From the NCBI GenBank assembly GCA_008704415.1, contig VXIS01000331.1:1-52897 (forward strand): a stretch of 52,897 nucleotides of DNA, read 5' to 3'. Positions 20,301 to 31,107 of this stretch are shown here, piece by piece. Position 1 is the stretch's first letter. Each line of letters begins with the position of its first letter. The DNA is from Sphaerosporella brunnea (taxonomy: Eukaryota > Ascomycota > Pezizomycetes > Pezizales > Pyronemataceae). The notes beneath the pieces were generated by a model, which made no database searches, was not told the origin of the DNA, and was given only the letters and a program-made list of their open reading frames with translations. The position numbers and the translations under genes were made by a program.

Positions 20301-22048
20301 GGAAGATCCAAAAGAACAATGTGTCCTTCTCGTGTTCGCAAGTCCTTGCGAGTTCTTCTAGATTCCTTTTCTGCTCATCAGGCTTGAAAAGGCTTCGGAA
20401 GTCAGCTAGTTCCATCGATTCAAGGAAAGCTTCGTAAGTGGCCCTGCAGGTTAGAGCTACGGCGGATTCAGCAAAGCCATTATCAAAAATTAAATTATAT
20501 TACCTAAGTAGCTACCTACCTAACCACTCAGTCATATAAGTGACAACCGTCCCAAACGCCCCCTCTTCGTCGGCGAACTTCACCATATCCGAATGATTGG
20601 AAATGATTGGAACCGAAACTTCCTGGGGAATACCCAGTAGAGCTGAGAAGCGCGTCACTTTTTGGACTTTGGGACCCCCTCGCTTGAATGTGCCTCCAGT
20701 CTGGATTGAGGTCAGGGGCGCTCTGTGATAAACACTGGAGATAAACTAACGCTTACGACTGTTTCCGTCTTTCCGGTTTCATAAAAACTGCAGACACGAC
20801 CGGGAAAGTTTTCCCACATTGCCATACAAGCCTCTTTCTGGTTCCCCAAGAACTCGGAGTCGTTGTCCAGCTGATCGAGCAGCTGTCGATGTTCATCTTT
20901 CTCGGCTTGCAGGGCTACCATGTCCCTGAGATCCTCGACGTTCAAGCCTCGGTGCGGGGTTCCGAAAAAAAAAATGCCTTTCACTAAATTGTAGATACCA
21001 CCGTAGATATCACCGTGGACGGATATCCGTTCTCTTCCTCGGAGAAAGGACTGGAGCATAGTCTATTACATCAGATTGAAGAACTCGCGGATCAGGATAA
21101 TCGAGGCATACCTGAGCAACTAAAATTCCGCCAAGGCTGTGACCGATGAAAATAATAGGGCGTTCCTAGAGTCTGGTGTCAGGCTATTAACTAGAGCATC
21201 TCATGAATGGCATACCGGACAATCAACACGAGCATTTCGCAGCGCTTCAATGAAGCTTTTCCGATGGTCAATGAGGCGGGCACCATTGGGTTCTAGTAGG
21301 CTGCTGTTGTAACCGTAGGTCATGATACGGGCGCTTGGAAAATAGTGGGGCAAGAAATCGTATAGCCACATTGCTTGACTGTCACGATGTTGCCATGAGC
21401 CGAAAGCGTTTCCGGCAAGTCCCGTAATGGCGATGATGCTAGATGATCAGCGTGGTAGATGGTGGTTCAGGGGTTCGGTACTAACTCTGCAGTGATTGGG
21501 GTAACTGGATCGTTGAGGGCTGTCAGCCCATAGAAATTTTTATCAATGGTAAGTCGCACACAACGGCCCTGTTCGTTGACGATGATTTGCTTTTGCTCCC
21601 ATCCGAGACTGTCGAGGCGGAGCAAAGCGGTCCGGGTTTTCCTTAAGTGATTACAGGCTGGCAGTATTGAAAGATCGTCGTTTTCGAGGTGGAGAGCTTT
21701 CTGGAGCTTCTCTTTATCCCAGTCTTGGGGGACACCGGTAATCCGGAAGCATAGTGGGGAGCGTTTTTGCCGTGGACGAGAATGATCGGTGGCAGTGAGC
21801 TCAACGGACGATATTCTTTCCGTTAGGTGATGATCAGGCGATGTGGATAGCTCTGTATCCGTTGGAGGACGATCCGCCCGTTTGGGCGCGGCCGAGTGTG
21901 GTGTGGGCTTTCGATCGTCCGGGGCTATCTGCAACTCATTTCGTTCCGTTTTTTCGCGCCGCCTCAAGATCACTGTGGAGAGCTGGATACCCACGATAGA
22001 GGTGAGTAGGAGGACGATTATTCCGTTGAGCAGTGATAAATCGGACAT
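17296..22048 (-). CDS. NLR (STAND) protein: TM, RRM-like, alpha/beta hydrolase, degenerate NACHT, NACHT, ankyrin repeats
   Basis: Eight exons fit on the minus strand: 22048-21486, 21438-21216, 21165-21112, 21062-20757, 20700-20517, 20456-19611, 19560-18427 and 18371-17296. All introns are GT-AG of 47-60 nt and the total is 1461 codons without a stop. Order of parts: membrane segment (about residues 4-28), disordered linker, RRM-like fold (98-170, CFRITGVP), lipase-like hydrolase with GHSLGG (Ser272), FFFGTPHRG and NHSDMVKF; then 444-725, which mirrors the following NACHT but has SSAASKAK where the P-loop should be and FAFDLD for Walker B; then the intact NACHT with GKPGSGKST (774-782) and VIDALDE (880-886); then ankyrin repeats (about 1240-1461), several 34-aa units nearly identical. 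Hydrolase-NACHT-ankyrin proteins are known fungal NLRs linked to non-self recognition. The acceptor of exon 6 is the least certain junction. The last ankyrin unit is cut short beside the gypsy relic. Confidence 0.88.
17330..17870 (-). repeat. 102-bp near-identical ankyrin-coding repeats
   Basis: At least five units of 34 codons (TPLHLAARxGQEAIVRLLIETFNAD) follow each other with very few differences. Such high identity between repeats in NLR sensor domains usually reflects recent duplication or gene conversion, and is a source of recognition diversity. Confidence 0.85.
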
Positions 22049-22395
22049 GGTTGAGTTAGACGATCGCGAACGTTGGAAGAAGGAGATTCTAACGCTCCAA
22101 GGGTTGAAGTGGGGAGAGTGCTCGAATATTGGTTGCATGACACGTTGTTTTACGGCAAACTGCAAGGCTGACAGCAAATAGCTCTCATGCTGATTGGGTA
22201 TGTTTGAGAAGAGCCAAGTTCTTCTGACGTCTTCGTAATCGAAACTGACACAACTGCCGGGGCATTATTAATGGTTGCCACAGCAACACCAGGTCCAAGT
22301 TCTCTAAAACTTCCCAAAGTGGTAGGGACGTTTATCTATGTTTAGGTAAACTTACACTCTAGATTACTGCGGCATAAAAGGTTTATAACGCCCAT

Positions 22396-22490
22396 GCCAT
22401 CTAACAGAAAGTGAGATACAGCACGGCGCCCAAGAGAAAGTGGAATACAGGTCGGCACCGAGCGGTGCCCAGGAGAAAGTGAGATAGAGC
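22396..22490. repeat. Short tandem repeat upstream of the NLR gene
   Basis: Three diverged units share agaaagtgRgatac and cggcgccca/cggtgccca at about 30-40 bp spacing. They lie about 350 bp upstream of the NLR start codon. Confidence 0.55.
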
Positions 22491-22538
22491 AATCCCTAAT
22501 GGCGGTCATGGTGGCTATAAAGCGACCCTCTTCATTGC

Positions 22539-23132
22539 CTACCACAGACCATTCGAATTCAAGTTAGCAAAATCCCTGAAATTCAGCCCAACTTTGAAAA
22601 ACGTGATGCGCAAGGCGCAAAGGTAAGACCCGCCGCCACTGGCAGTGCAAGTATCAGAGTCCCTTGTAGTGCGAACTGGCACTGCGCAAACCCAACGATA
22701 GCACGCAGCCAGTTTGTCAAATACCGGAGCCGTCAAGTCCCTTTCCGTCGCCAAAGCCATATATGGGAACTGGCAAAAAATGCGCGTAATTTCTGGGAAG
22801 AAATGATACCCTTTGCACCAGACCTTACTGAGCTCGCACGCAAGCTCCTTCAACTCTGTACCCTCGGAGCGGTCATTTAGGCATCCATGTAGTTGGGAGC
22901 AGGTTGAAGAAGAACAGTTGCTAGAAATTGAGGAGGAGTCGATGGAACCTGAAGATGGGTTTGTGGGGATGGCCTTGGGTTCGGTGTAAAGACCAGGCGG
23001 GGTGCCGGCCGGAGCGCTGGACGGAGCGACGCCGAAGAAAGTCAAAAAAACACGCGAATCATAAACTATCACTTGGTCTCGGCGCAATTCTAAATGTTTC
23101 AGTGTACCTAGTTTGGCTTCGGTATCGTTTTC
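22539..23132 (-). CDS. Possible hypothetical protein (weak)
   Basis: An open minus-strand frame of about 200 codons contains a Ser-rich stretch followed by moderately protein-like text (ELKELACELSKVWCKGYHFF, PVFDKLAACYRWVCAVPV). No domain is recognised, the start is not clear and splicing is not evident. It could be a chance frame in GC-balanced DNA or the last exon of a gene. Confidence 0.25.
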   Translation of the reverse strand, partial: ENDTEAKLGTLKHLELRRDQVIVYDSRVFLTFFGVAPSSAPAGTPPGLYTEPKAIPTNPSSGSIDSSSISSNCSSSTCSQLHGCLNDRSEGTELKELACELSKVWCKGYHFFPEITRIFCQFPYMALATERDLTAPVFDKLAACYRWVCAVPVRTTRDSDTCTASGGGSYLCALRITFFKVGLNFRDFANLNSNGLW

Positions 23133-23179
23133 GGAAAGGTATTTAAATGATATTGTGTAAGTAATAATGGTATACAATA

Positions 23180-25092
23180 CTTATACTTAGCGATCACTAA
23201 AGTGGGCTCGGTTTCCATGCAGGGAGCAGTCGAGTGATGACCCATCTAACCTATTTGCATCATAATGGAGCCATTGCCGGAGCTGTTGTAATTTGTAAGT
23301 TGTAACTATTTGCTAAAAGTGTATGGTACGATATCCCCTTCTCTATGCTTGTGTTGGTATGATCTCGGCTGACGGCGCGAAATTTTTGTTTTGACGTTCA
23401 GAATGCCATAGGATAGCGATCAACGCTGTTGATCAAAGTAACCTCCTTGCCAATGCCTGCCCGTTTGTTAAGCCTCCATGAAGTGAAATCCTTCGTTCCG
23501 CGACAACACCGGGGCCGTTCAAACCAAAACCACTCCCCAGATCCCTCCTCCACTAGGAAAGGCGGCCAGCACTTCACCTATACATACTTAGAATTGTAAT
23601 ATTTGATATTCGTCACCCGGCTCGTCCCGCTCCCCTCAGATCTCAGATTTCCCGCTCCTCCCGACTTTTAGAGCCGGACCTCACTCACCTTGCCGAAATT
23701 TAGCGACGTCCATGGAAAGCTAACAAGGGATACGCTTTCTTTCCGCGATACCAGGGGAAGATTTGCCTACTCGGAAAATGGTGGTTGCACCGCCATCTTT
23801 TTGCTACAAGGCCTGTGCGATTGGGGAGACGAGATAATATATGCCGACCAACACCAGTTCATTTCAGTGCACCGATGAAATTATCTGATTGGCACGCCGA
23901 CGAGGCAGCCTTACTTGCAACTACCAGTGCCAGGAGCTTCAGACTCGGAAGCCGAGAGTCACGCTAACTCATCTTTGGGCCGGCAACAATGGTTGATCTC
24001 TCTTCGAGCCTGAGTCTGCCCTACCGACTGCCAGCTATATATCTGGCTGCTTCTCCAAACACACTCAAACCATCATTTGTTTCTCCTACGTCTTATCTGT
24101 CGGCATCCAAAAACCCTCCGGCAGCCTCTGCGGTCGCTTCTCCGGCAGCGCGGTATTCTCGTGATGACGGTACCACCGCCGGGAATAGGGTATTTGAGCC
24201 GTCGTCTTGCCTGCAGAAAATGCGGTGGTACGCACTAAATCCGCCGAGAAAACTGGTCGTTTGGTCTGACAATCTGCTCAGCAGGAAAGAACACATACAA
24301 AAACGCAGCCCACAGCCAGCCAGTCCGGACTTCGTAGCCGGGCTGATCAAAAAGCCAGCCCAGCCGGCCCACTTTTACAGCGGGCCCTGCAGCCTGTGCT
24401 TTTTGGGCCAGCTATTGAGAACACTGCAATCCTGCTTTCATCCTGTTTGGCATGTGGTGTTGCCAGTGCGTTGCTACTTTTTGACGGGGCGCGGCGTTGT
24501 CATGGGTCTCTAGAGTAGAGTAATATAACATCCGTCAGTATAATGCCAATGGGCGGAATATATACTGGCTGTGTCACGAATGATGGCGGCTTAACGCAAA
24601 AACACACGGTAATGTAGCAGCGAAGCTGGCACTGCGTATGGCCCTCGGTTCCACTTTTCCACACTGCTCTATTGGCCGCGGCCGCGGGGGACATAGTATA
24701 TAGACTGGATCCACCTCCACACATAAACGGTGCAGGGTGTTTTTGCATGTCACTCGATTCCCTGCTCAGTGAGTTGGGAGGGATAAGCAGCTGGTTCAAC
24801 CCTCCGTCTTTCTTTTTGTTTTTTGTGTTTCGGCTGGGGGGTGTGGGTGGCTGATCAAATGGCAACTCGAGATGTAACTGGGAAACGCGAACGATGTGCT
24901 AGTTCAGGGCCGGGGTATGGGTCGGGCGGGTGGAAACTGGGGTGGTACAACTGCGTTGCTGCCCGCTTTGTTGTAACTTGAATAGTTTGAATAGTGATTG
25001 TTTCTGGCACCGCCTGGCATCGACAGGCCTTTCAGTGGCGGCGTGCATTAGCCTGCGCATCTCCCCCAAAGCCATAGCCTGGGTAGGGCGAT
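23180..25092. other. Intergenic, repeat-containing, no supported gene
   Basis: No convincing coding frame is present. Bases about 24311-24440 carry one copy of a GC-rich interspersed repeat (see 34196-34310 and 40555-40700). A plus-strand frame 23989-24513 overlaps that repeat and is taken as chance. Confidence 0.45.
24311..24440 (+). repeat. GC-rich interspersed repeat, copy A
   Basis: It contains agccgggctga, aaaagccagcccagccggcc and gggccagctattgagaacactg, shared in altered form with 34196-34310 and, reversed, 40555-40700. A partial match (cagccagcccaggccggcc) lies near 25737. Confidence 0.5.
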
Positions 25093-25205
25093 TGGAATTA
25101 TATATTATAAGTTTGGTTTCGCTATCATTTCTCATAGTTGCCTTCATCCCAGTGCGTCAACATCGGTGTGTTTTCTTGGTGTAGTTTGGTGGGCTCTGGT
25201 TTTTT
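25093..25205. repeat. Diverged direct repeat, copy 1
   Basis: It shares tatattataagtttggtttc and, about 80 bp later, gtttggtgggctctggtt with 27628-27745. The two copies are in the same orientation about 2.5 kb apart, flanking the tRNA and the pseudogene. Confidence 0.5.
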
Positions 25206-25404
25206 CTGCCTGGGGAAGCGAGGGTTATTTTGGGTCGCAACGGTCAAAATCGCCCAATCTGCTATGCCAGTCAATTGGCGAGCAGGTAAAACTAGCGAAG
25301 GTCGCGGTTTAACTACATACCTAAGTAGTTATTGGATGTAACAATCAATAGCTTAGCTCGTGACCGTGCAGTGATCTGTCATTAACGGTCACTTGCCATG
25401 ATAG

Positions 25405-25416
25405 AAAAAAAAAAAA
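25405..25416 (-). terminator. Pol III terminator of tRNA-Lys
   Basis: Twelve A on the plus strand, read as T on the minus strand, stand 4 nt after the tRNA 3' end. Confidence 0.85.
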
Positions 25417-25420
25417 GCAA

Positions 25421-25508
25421 GCCTGACGCGGGACTCGAACCCGCAGCCTTGGGATGATCGTTTGATCATTGTAAAAGTCCCACGCTCTGACCATTGAGCT
25501 AGCCGGGC
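25421..25508 (-). tRNA. tRNA-Lys (anticodon TTT) with intron of about 16 nt
   Basis: On the minus strand the gene reads GCCCGGCTAGCTCAATGG (acceptor and D arm), an anticodon stem TGGGA/TCCCA, a loop CTTTTA with anticodon TTT, and a T arm GCGGGTTCGAGTCCCGC. An intron of about 16 nt follows the base 3' of the anticodon, the usual site for nuclear tRNA introns, and is partly self-complementary (TGATC...GATCA). The acceptor stem has one C-A mismatch at the fourth pair and one G-T pair. A run of 12 T on the minus strand (25405-25416) gives the polymerase III terminator. Confidence 0.92.
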
Positions 25509-26569
25509 CTAATATATTAGGGTGGAGCTAAATGTAGTCTATATACTAGGTGCCCCGTTCTGACCATTGAGTGGCCGCGAAGCGGCCTTGAAATCACCAA
25601 CAGCACTCTCACTGGGCTGTCACTCCAGTCGTATTTGCTCGCCGGTAGCCAACGTTGCTGACCGAGAATAAATACACTCCGGTATGCATTGAGATAAGAT
25701 AAATGACTCCCAGAGCTGTCAGTCGCCGGTCCAAACAGCCAGCCCAGGCCGGCCCCCGGCTTTTGGCTGAGTGATTCCCTGTGACACCCCCTTGCAGTTC
25801 AGTCGGCTCGCACTCTCAATGCAGGGATGCAACCCTGCACCAGACCAAAATCTGCGAATAAATGAATGAACGCTATGTCTGAGACCTACAACTCTGGGTG
25901 GTATGCTGAGGTGCTCATGCGAACCAATTATCAGCGAGCAGCTGGCAAACTCCCACGCCTACTCAGCTAGTACTTTGCTGTGCTCCCGTCTGTCTCATGG
26001 GGATCCCTGAATTTCTATTTTCCTTGGTTTGGCATACTTGATAAAAACATACATACGGCGTTGAGATAGATCTCGTTTGGTGCAGCAGTGACGCTCTGTA
26101 GGAGCCAGCCAGCCGCTGCAGCCATGTAGCCCTGATGACTCCACTAACAGACAGCAAAGCACCAACACACATCATACATCAGAGTATGCCAGCGGAAATG
26201 GAACCAAGTGTCCACTGAGATCAGTCAATTGTCCGTCACCCCGCACTGTTGGGCCAATACACGCTGCCTCACATCTGCATGACTCAGGTTTCGATGAATA
26301 CATTCAGCATGCCTTAATGCTGGTATGAATGATTCAAATGATGCCAGTGGAGCTGACACCCCCCACTATTGCAGTCTGTCCTTCCCCGTCTGTCGCTGAA
26401 CGACACTAACCAGAGACGCAATCTCCAAACGCTGTATCCACTGCATTGCCAATATCCGTCACTTTCATTACACCACCACACCGCCAGCCACACCTCCGAG
26501 TCAAGCACGATGAAAGCGTGCAATTGATTTCTAGAGGCTTCAATTCAGCTTATTCAGGTTGCCATTTCC

Positions 26570-27549
26570 TTCATCTTCCATCATATCCTTCTTCAAACAG
26601 CCGCTTCATTCAAGGCTGCAGCGGGTATCTGTCCGTCTGGGTCTCCTTCGGATGGGCTACAGAAAACTCCACCATCTGTCGTGCCCATTCCTCAAGTTCC
26701 CTGGACTTTTCCACGTGCTGCAGTGGGATTTCCGAAATTGTGGTACACAGAGCTTCGAATCGAATGCCTTCATCCGGGCACATCACGATTCGAGCTAGAT
26801 GACCTCCTGCTTAACGGTTCAACAATCCCCGTCCAAAGCCTAATAGAGCTATCAGGAGTCTCTCTCTGTCGTCCACTAGCTTTTGCGGTGCTGTTGGGGG
26901 GAGCGACGCCCTCACAAACTCGTACATCGTAAAGCTGTTCCTACTCTCCTCCGACAAGCATTTCTCCACCACCGTAATCCAGGCGAGATGCACTCCACTC
27001 GCTCGGCTAACACGATCCTCCATGCATCGGGTGTATCCATCCCTTGGTAGTCATACCGACACACCGCACCCACACAGCGTCGTCGTCTTGCAAATGGTTT
27101 GTGGCGAGCAAATCCGTCCAGACGTCCGCTGCCTCGTAGTGGGAACCACCCTGCCTCCAGTGCCTCATAACGGCATGCAAATCCGCAACAGTTAATCCCT
27201 ACGACCTGACATAAATATCATGTCTGGTCTTCCATAGCTCCTTGCTCGGCCCGGTCAACTTCCTGAGTTCAAACGCTCTCGCGAGGTCAAGATCGCTGAC
27301 CCGCATCGGATTGTCGAACAGGCGTTGCAATATCAGTGCATCCCGCTGCACTTCCACAACTCCACCATGATCTACACGCTCGATACCAAGGATCAGGTTA
27401 CTGATGTCCTGCCATAGCAATTCCCCGATGGCTGGGCATGCAACGTCGCTGCCACTGGCAGTGGAATCACCCTCCCTGCGGGGAGTCCTCGTGCGCTTGC
27501 TAACTTCGTCCGCCAACTCTGACTCGTCAAAACGCCGCTTTCCTGACAT
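26570..27549 (-). pseudogene. Decayed hypothetical gene
   Basis: ATG 27549 opens a frame (MSGKRRFDESELADEVSKR) that hits TAG at 27199-27201 and then continues in the same frame as protein-like text (VADLHAVMRHWRQGG, DDDAVWVRCVGMTTKGW) to about 27010. Coding-like text then shifts frame (ASGVHLAWITVVEKCLSEES) and crosses TAA at 26811-26813 (GRGLLNR, stop, AGGHLARIVMCPDEG) before fading near 26600. Both stops are one C-to-T change from Gln codons. WVRCVGMTT faintly recalls the GIY-YIG core, but this is too weak to assign. It appears to be a full-length gene lost by stops and one frameshift. Confidence 0.6.
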
Positions 27550-27627
27550 TTTTGGTTGTGGTGATTGGAGATGTGGTGTTGAGGAGGGCGAGTGCTCATG
27601 GCATCTGGCTAGCTCCTCAGAGCATTA

Positions 27628-27745
27628 AATATATTATAAGTTCGGTTTCTCAAGTTCTTTTTCCTTGTACCTTGGTTCCAGTTCCTGAGAAACATCAGAT
27701 GTATTTTCTCGATATAATTTGGTGGGCTCTGGTTGTTTATACATA
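27628..27745. repeat. Diverged direct repeat, copy 2
   Basis: Partner of 25093-25205 in the same orientation (tatattataagttcggtttc ... atttggtgggctctggtt). Confidence 0.5.
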
Positions 27746-29205
27746 GGCGATTCTCATCGTTGTTCTAGAGAAGAGTCTTCCAACCTTGAAGTAGGCGCTG
27801 AGAAGTATTGTTCATAAATGCATATCAGCCGCGTGGAATATGCGGAAACTCTTCTGATGGACTTGTCAATTCGCCCACCACAGCAGTCGAATCGTGGTGG
27901 CCTCACAGGCGATACCCAAAAGGACAGCAAGCAGTGCAAGAACAAAAAACTATATGCCATATTTCGCTATAAGTAACTAAATAATACCATCCAACCAACG
28001 GACACTCACATCCGTCACTCGCACTCGTTTGTTTATACGTACATACATAGATGGGGCAAGCCGCACAATCATGCATTGGATATCATTCCTTACTGCCATA
28101 TGGTTTATTCGCTACTGCATGGCCAGCCCTCGCGTATCGCCACAGCTGCTTGTGCGAGCGTTCTCCTTCCCATCTCAACCCACTTCGGGCAACATGAAGG
28201 CTAAACAGACTCGGCATGGAGCGATGGCGAAAAGCGAGCAGCGCCCGGAGCGATGCATCACCAGTAATCACTCACACGCCAAGCCAACCTCTCTGTAAGA
28301 ATACCCGCCATATAAAACTACGTCCCCCGGGGACATCCTTATAGAGAGGTTCTGCTGTATTGTATACTCCAACCACCGAGGACACCGGTAGGCACAAAGT
28401 CATCCCAAAAGCCATCAGCTGAGTTGACTCGTCTAGAAACAAAACAACTCTTCACACCGGTCTGGTCCTGGAATAAACTGAATGCGAGCGTTTCTTCGCC
28501 ATTGAACACTGGAGTCGTAACTGCACAGAATCGGTCCCCCAACAGCAAAGTAGGAGGACGAAGAGAGTAGCTGGGTTTGCTCCGCGTTCGACGGTTGAGG
28601 TGTGTCGCTACTGGGAAAATGATTGGGTTTTAAGGCGAGACTAGGGTTTCAAAATCGGAACAAGCTCTGGAATAGCATGAAGTCCGGATTGGCGTGGCGG
28701 TGGAAAAGGGGTGTGTTTCCTGGCCGACCGGGATAACGCTGTTGGGGCAGCCGGGATGTGGCGAACCTGCTGCGGCGCGAGCCGTCGTGGCAGTAGTCGC
28801 AGCGAATCCGGCACGGCCCGTTGGCGCCAGTCTCGGGCTTTGCGAGCTTGGAAGTTGAAGCTGGGACTGTGGCCGTTCCACCTGGCCGTCACGTGTGGTC
28901 ATCGTCAGATGTTTCATGCGACGCCCCCAACCAGGCTTTGCTGCTGCTGCGGAGGTTGGTGTCGTCGCCTGCTGTTGGTGGATGCTGCGCTATCCGGATC
29001 CACCGTAGTGCACCCAGCTGGCTCGAAGCATTCCGCTGCTAGCGCGGATGCAGGGAACGCGGTGATTGGGCTGTTGGGGTGGCTGGCTGGCGATAAGGCG
29101 GGAGCAGAGATGGGCTTCCCTTCCCTTCTCTTCTCTTCGGAAACACAAACATACATGCATCGAAGGTGGTGCGGTGAATGAATCTCACGATAGTCACTCC
29201 TCACT
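27746..29205. other. Intergenic, no supported gene
   Basis: Several frames of 60-155 codons exist on both strands around 28600-29230, but they overlap one another in GC-rich sequence and show no domain or splice logic. Confidence 0.4.
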
Positions 29206-30129
29206 ATGCCGCGAAACCCACCACCTCCCACGAGTTCGAGCTACCGCTACCGCGCGCCTTCGCAGCTGTATAGCCCCCCAGCCTCGACTCCACGCTCTAG
29301 CGGTTCATTGCTGCCGCCCCAAACAGCACCTGCCTCTCCCAAAACGAAAACATCCACCGCAACCGCCACCACGCAACCTACACCCCCCAAAGCAGCCACC
29401 CTCGCCACTCCCCACCAACCTCCTCAAGATACAATCCTCGCCGCCCCGCACATGCCCGCGATACAGCAGCCCACGCACGCCCCGCGGTCCTCAGCACCTC
29501 ACATCCCCTCTGGCCAGCGGATCCTTCCCTTGCCACCAGCAACGCCTCTCCCAGTGCATCCGACCACCGAATCCACCCCGCAACAGCTTACCACCGCCGC
29601 GACCGCGTTCGCTTTGCAATCCTACCTCTCGACCTTCCTGCTAACTCTCGGCTGGGACCCGCTGACCACTCCGGCTCCCCAATTCATAACCACCTACGCC
29701 TGGCTGCTCGGTCGCGAGCTCTCGCTCCCGCCTGCCACCGCGCAAAAGCTGTTCCTTGAGATCTGGGATTGCTGCACCCCCACGCTGGGACTGGTGGCAA
29801 CCGCGATCCAGGGAATGGATACCGCGCTGGGATGCGCGCCCGAGACGAAGAGGGGCGTGGAGAGGCTGTTTCGGCGCACGCAGGGGGTGAGCACGAAGGA
29901 GGCGTTGCAGTGGTGGGGCGAGGAGCGCCTGGGGGTTAAAGTTGGTGGCGAGGTTGTGGGGCGGAAGAGACGTGGTGGGGGCTGGGGGAGTGTATGGAGG
30001 GAGTTGAGGGGGAAGTTGGGGTGCGGTGGGAAAGGGGGAGAGGAGAGCGATGGGGAGACGGTCATTGCTAGGGAGAAGAGGGAAGGCGCTGTTAGGGAGG
30101 TTTTTGGAGTTAAAGAGGATGATACTTAG
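29206..30129 (+). CDS. Hypothetical Pro/Thr-rich protein with helical C-terminal half (307 aa)
   Basis: A single open frame runs from ATG 29206. Residues 1-125 are Pro/Ser/Thr-rich and disordered. Residues about 126-225 look folded and mostly helical (FALQSYLSTFLLTLGWDPLT, TTYAWLLGRELSLPPATAQK). The C-terminus is basic with Gly runs (GRKRRGGGWGSVWRELRGK). No signal peptide or membrane segment is seen and I do not recognise the family. Support comes from length, codon character and the contrast between disordered and ordered halves. No TATA or splice site decides the start; an in-frame later Met is possible. Confidence 0.65.
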   Translation: MPRNPPPPTSSSYRYRAPSQLYSPPASTPRSSGSLLPPQTAPASPKTKTSTATATTQPTPPKAATLATPHQPPQDTILAAPHMPAIQQPTHAPRSSAPHIPSGQRILPLPPATPLPVHPTTESTPQQLTTAATAFALQSYLSTFLLTLGWDPLTTPAPQFITTYAWLLGRELSLPPATAQKLFLEIWDCCTPTLGLVATAIQGMDTALGCAPETKRGVERLFRRTQGVSTKEALQWWGEERLGVKVGGEVVGRKRRGGGWGSVWRELRGKLGCGGKGGEESDGETVIAREKREGAVREVFGVKEDDT

Positions 30130-30407
30130 AGGTGAAGAGAGAAAATTGTGCGATGCGGCGAGTTTTGGCGGATGTGAGGAATTTTGAGATACCTTTTGTT
30201 GGATTATCATGATTGTGTAACTGAACGGAAATAATGGCGATTTTCTTCGGCTTAAGACTTTGTGTGAAAGTACTGCCGGCCAACCCATGCTGACTTCCAC
30301 CTGCAGCAGACATGATACTTTGCAAGAGATCACAGATGATCATCCGGCCAACTTATCAAAAGATGCCATCGTTGCAGCACAGAAGGTATATCAGATTATC
30401 GTTTTTG

Positions 30408-30952
30408 CGGTAAAAGTCTTGTATACCACAGTTTTAAGGTCTATTTCCTATACCACAATTTTCCATGTTAATCAAAAATGCCACACTTTCAGCGACTGAT
30501 ATTTCACACGCACACAGAACGCCGCACTCCGCACGCACTACGTCGGACCTCACACGTCGGACCTTGCACGCTTGCTGTTAGCACCGCTACTTCAGTCGTA
30601 GTAAAGTTCGCCCATGGCCCTCTACAATCGGGAGCTGCGCTTGTGCACCACACTAGGTGCCCTATGGCGGGGCTTTAGCTTGCAGCCTTAGGCTGCATTA
30701 CGAGGACCGGACATATCGCGGCGGCAGCGGTAGATGAACGCGCAGTAGGGCTATGGGGGATGAGGTAGGAGTCTGCACGGGCCTAAGTGGCGTTGCGCAG
30801 GCCGATCTGGCAGGTTGGGCGGACTGAGATGGAAGGATTGGAGCATTTGATCATAGAAAATCACTCGCTAAGAGTGTGGTATTTTTGATTAACATGGAGC
30901 AGTGTGGTACAGAAAATAGACCTCAAAACTGTGGTATTTAAGGCTTTTACCG
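30408..30952. mobile_element. 545-bp MITE-like element with about 93-bp TIRs
   Basis: Bases 30408-30500 (cggtaaaagtcttgtatacc ... agcgactgat) and 30860-30952 are imperfect reverse complements, about 85-90 percent alike by eye. The centre holds no supported gene. Internal words such as taccaca recur at short intervals within each arm. No clear TSD is seen. Confidence 0.8.
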
Positions 30953-31107
30953 TATTTTTTGTGATTCTAGCTTAATAGCTGGAAACAAACTCGCAGTGGA
31001 TGGAACTCTCACTCGCTCGCTGACTAACCCGTCTCCTCCACAGAAAAAAAATGTTCGTGTCTCCCCGCACTCCCCCCCACTCACTCACTCTATCCCCCAC
31101 AATCACG

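Noticed and set aside
23989..24513. 174-codon plus-strand ORF
   Set aside because: Overlaps an interspersed repeat, no domain, no codon character.
27010..27120. GIY-YIG nuclease call for the pseudogene (WVRCVGMTT)
   Set aside because: One short resemblance only; catalytic Arg and Glu cannot be placed.
28630..29231. Overlapping ORFs on both strands before the Pro-rich gene
   Set aside because: GC-rich chance frames; no consistent start, splice or domain.
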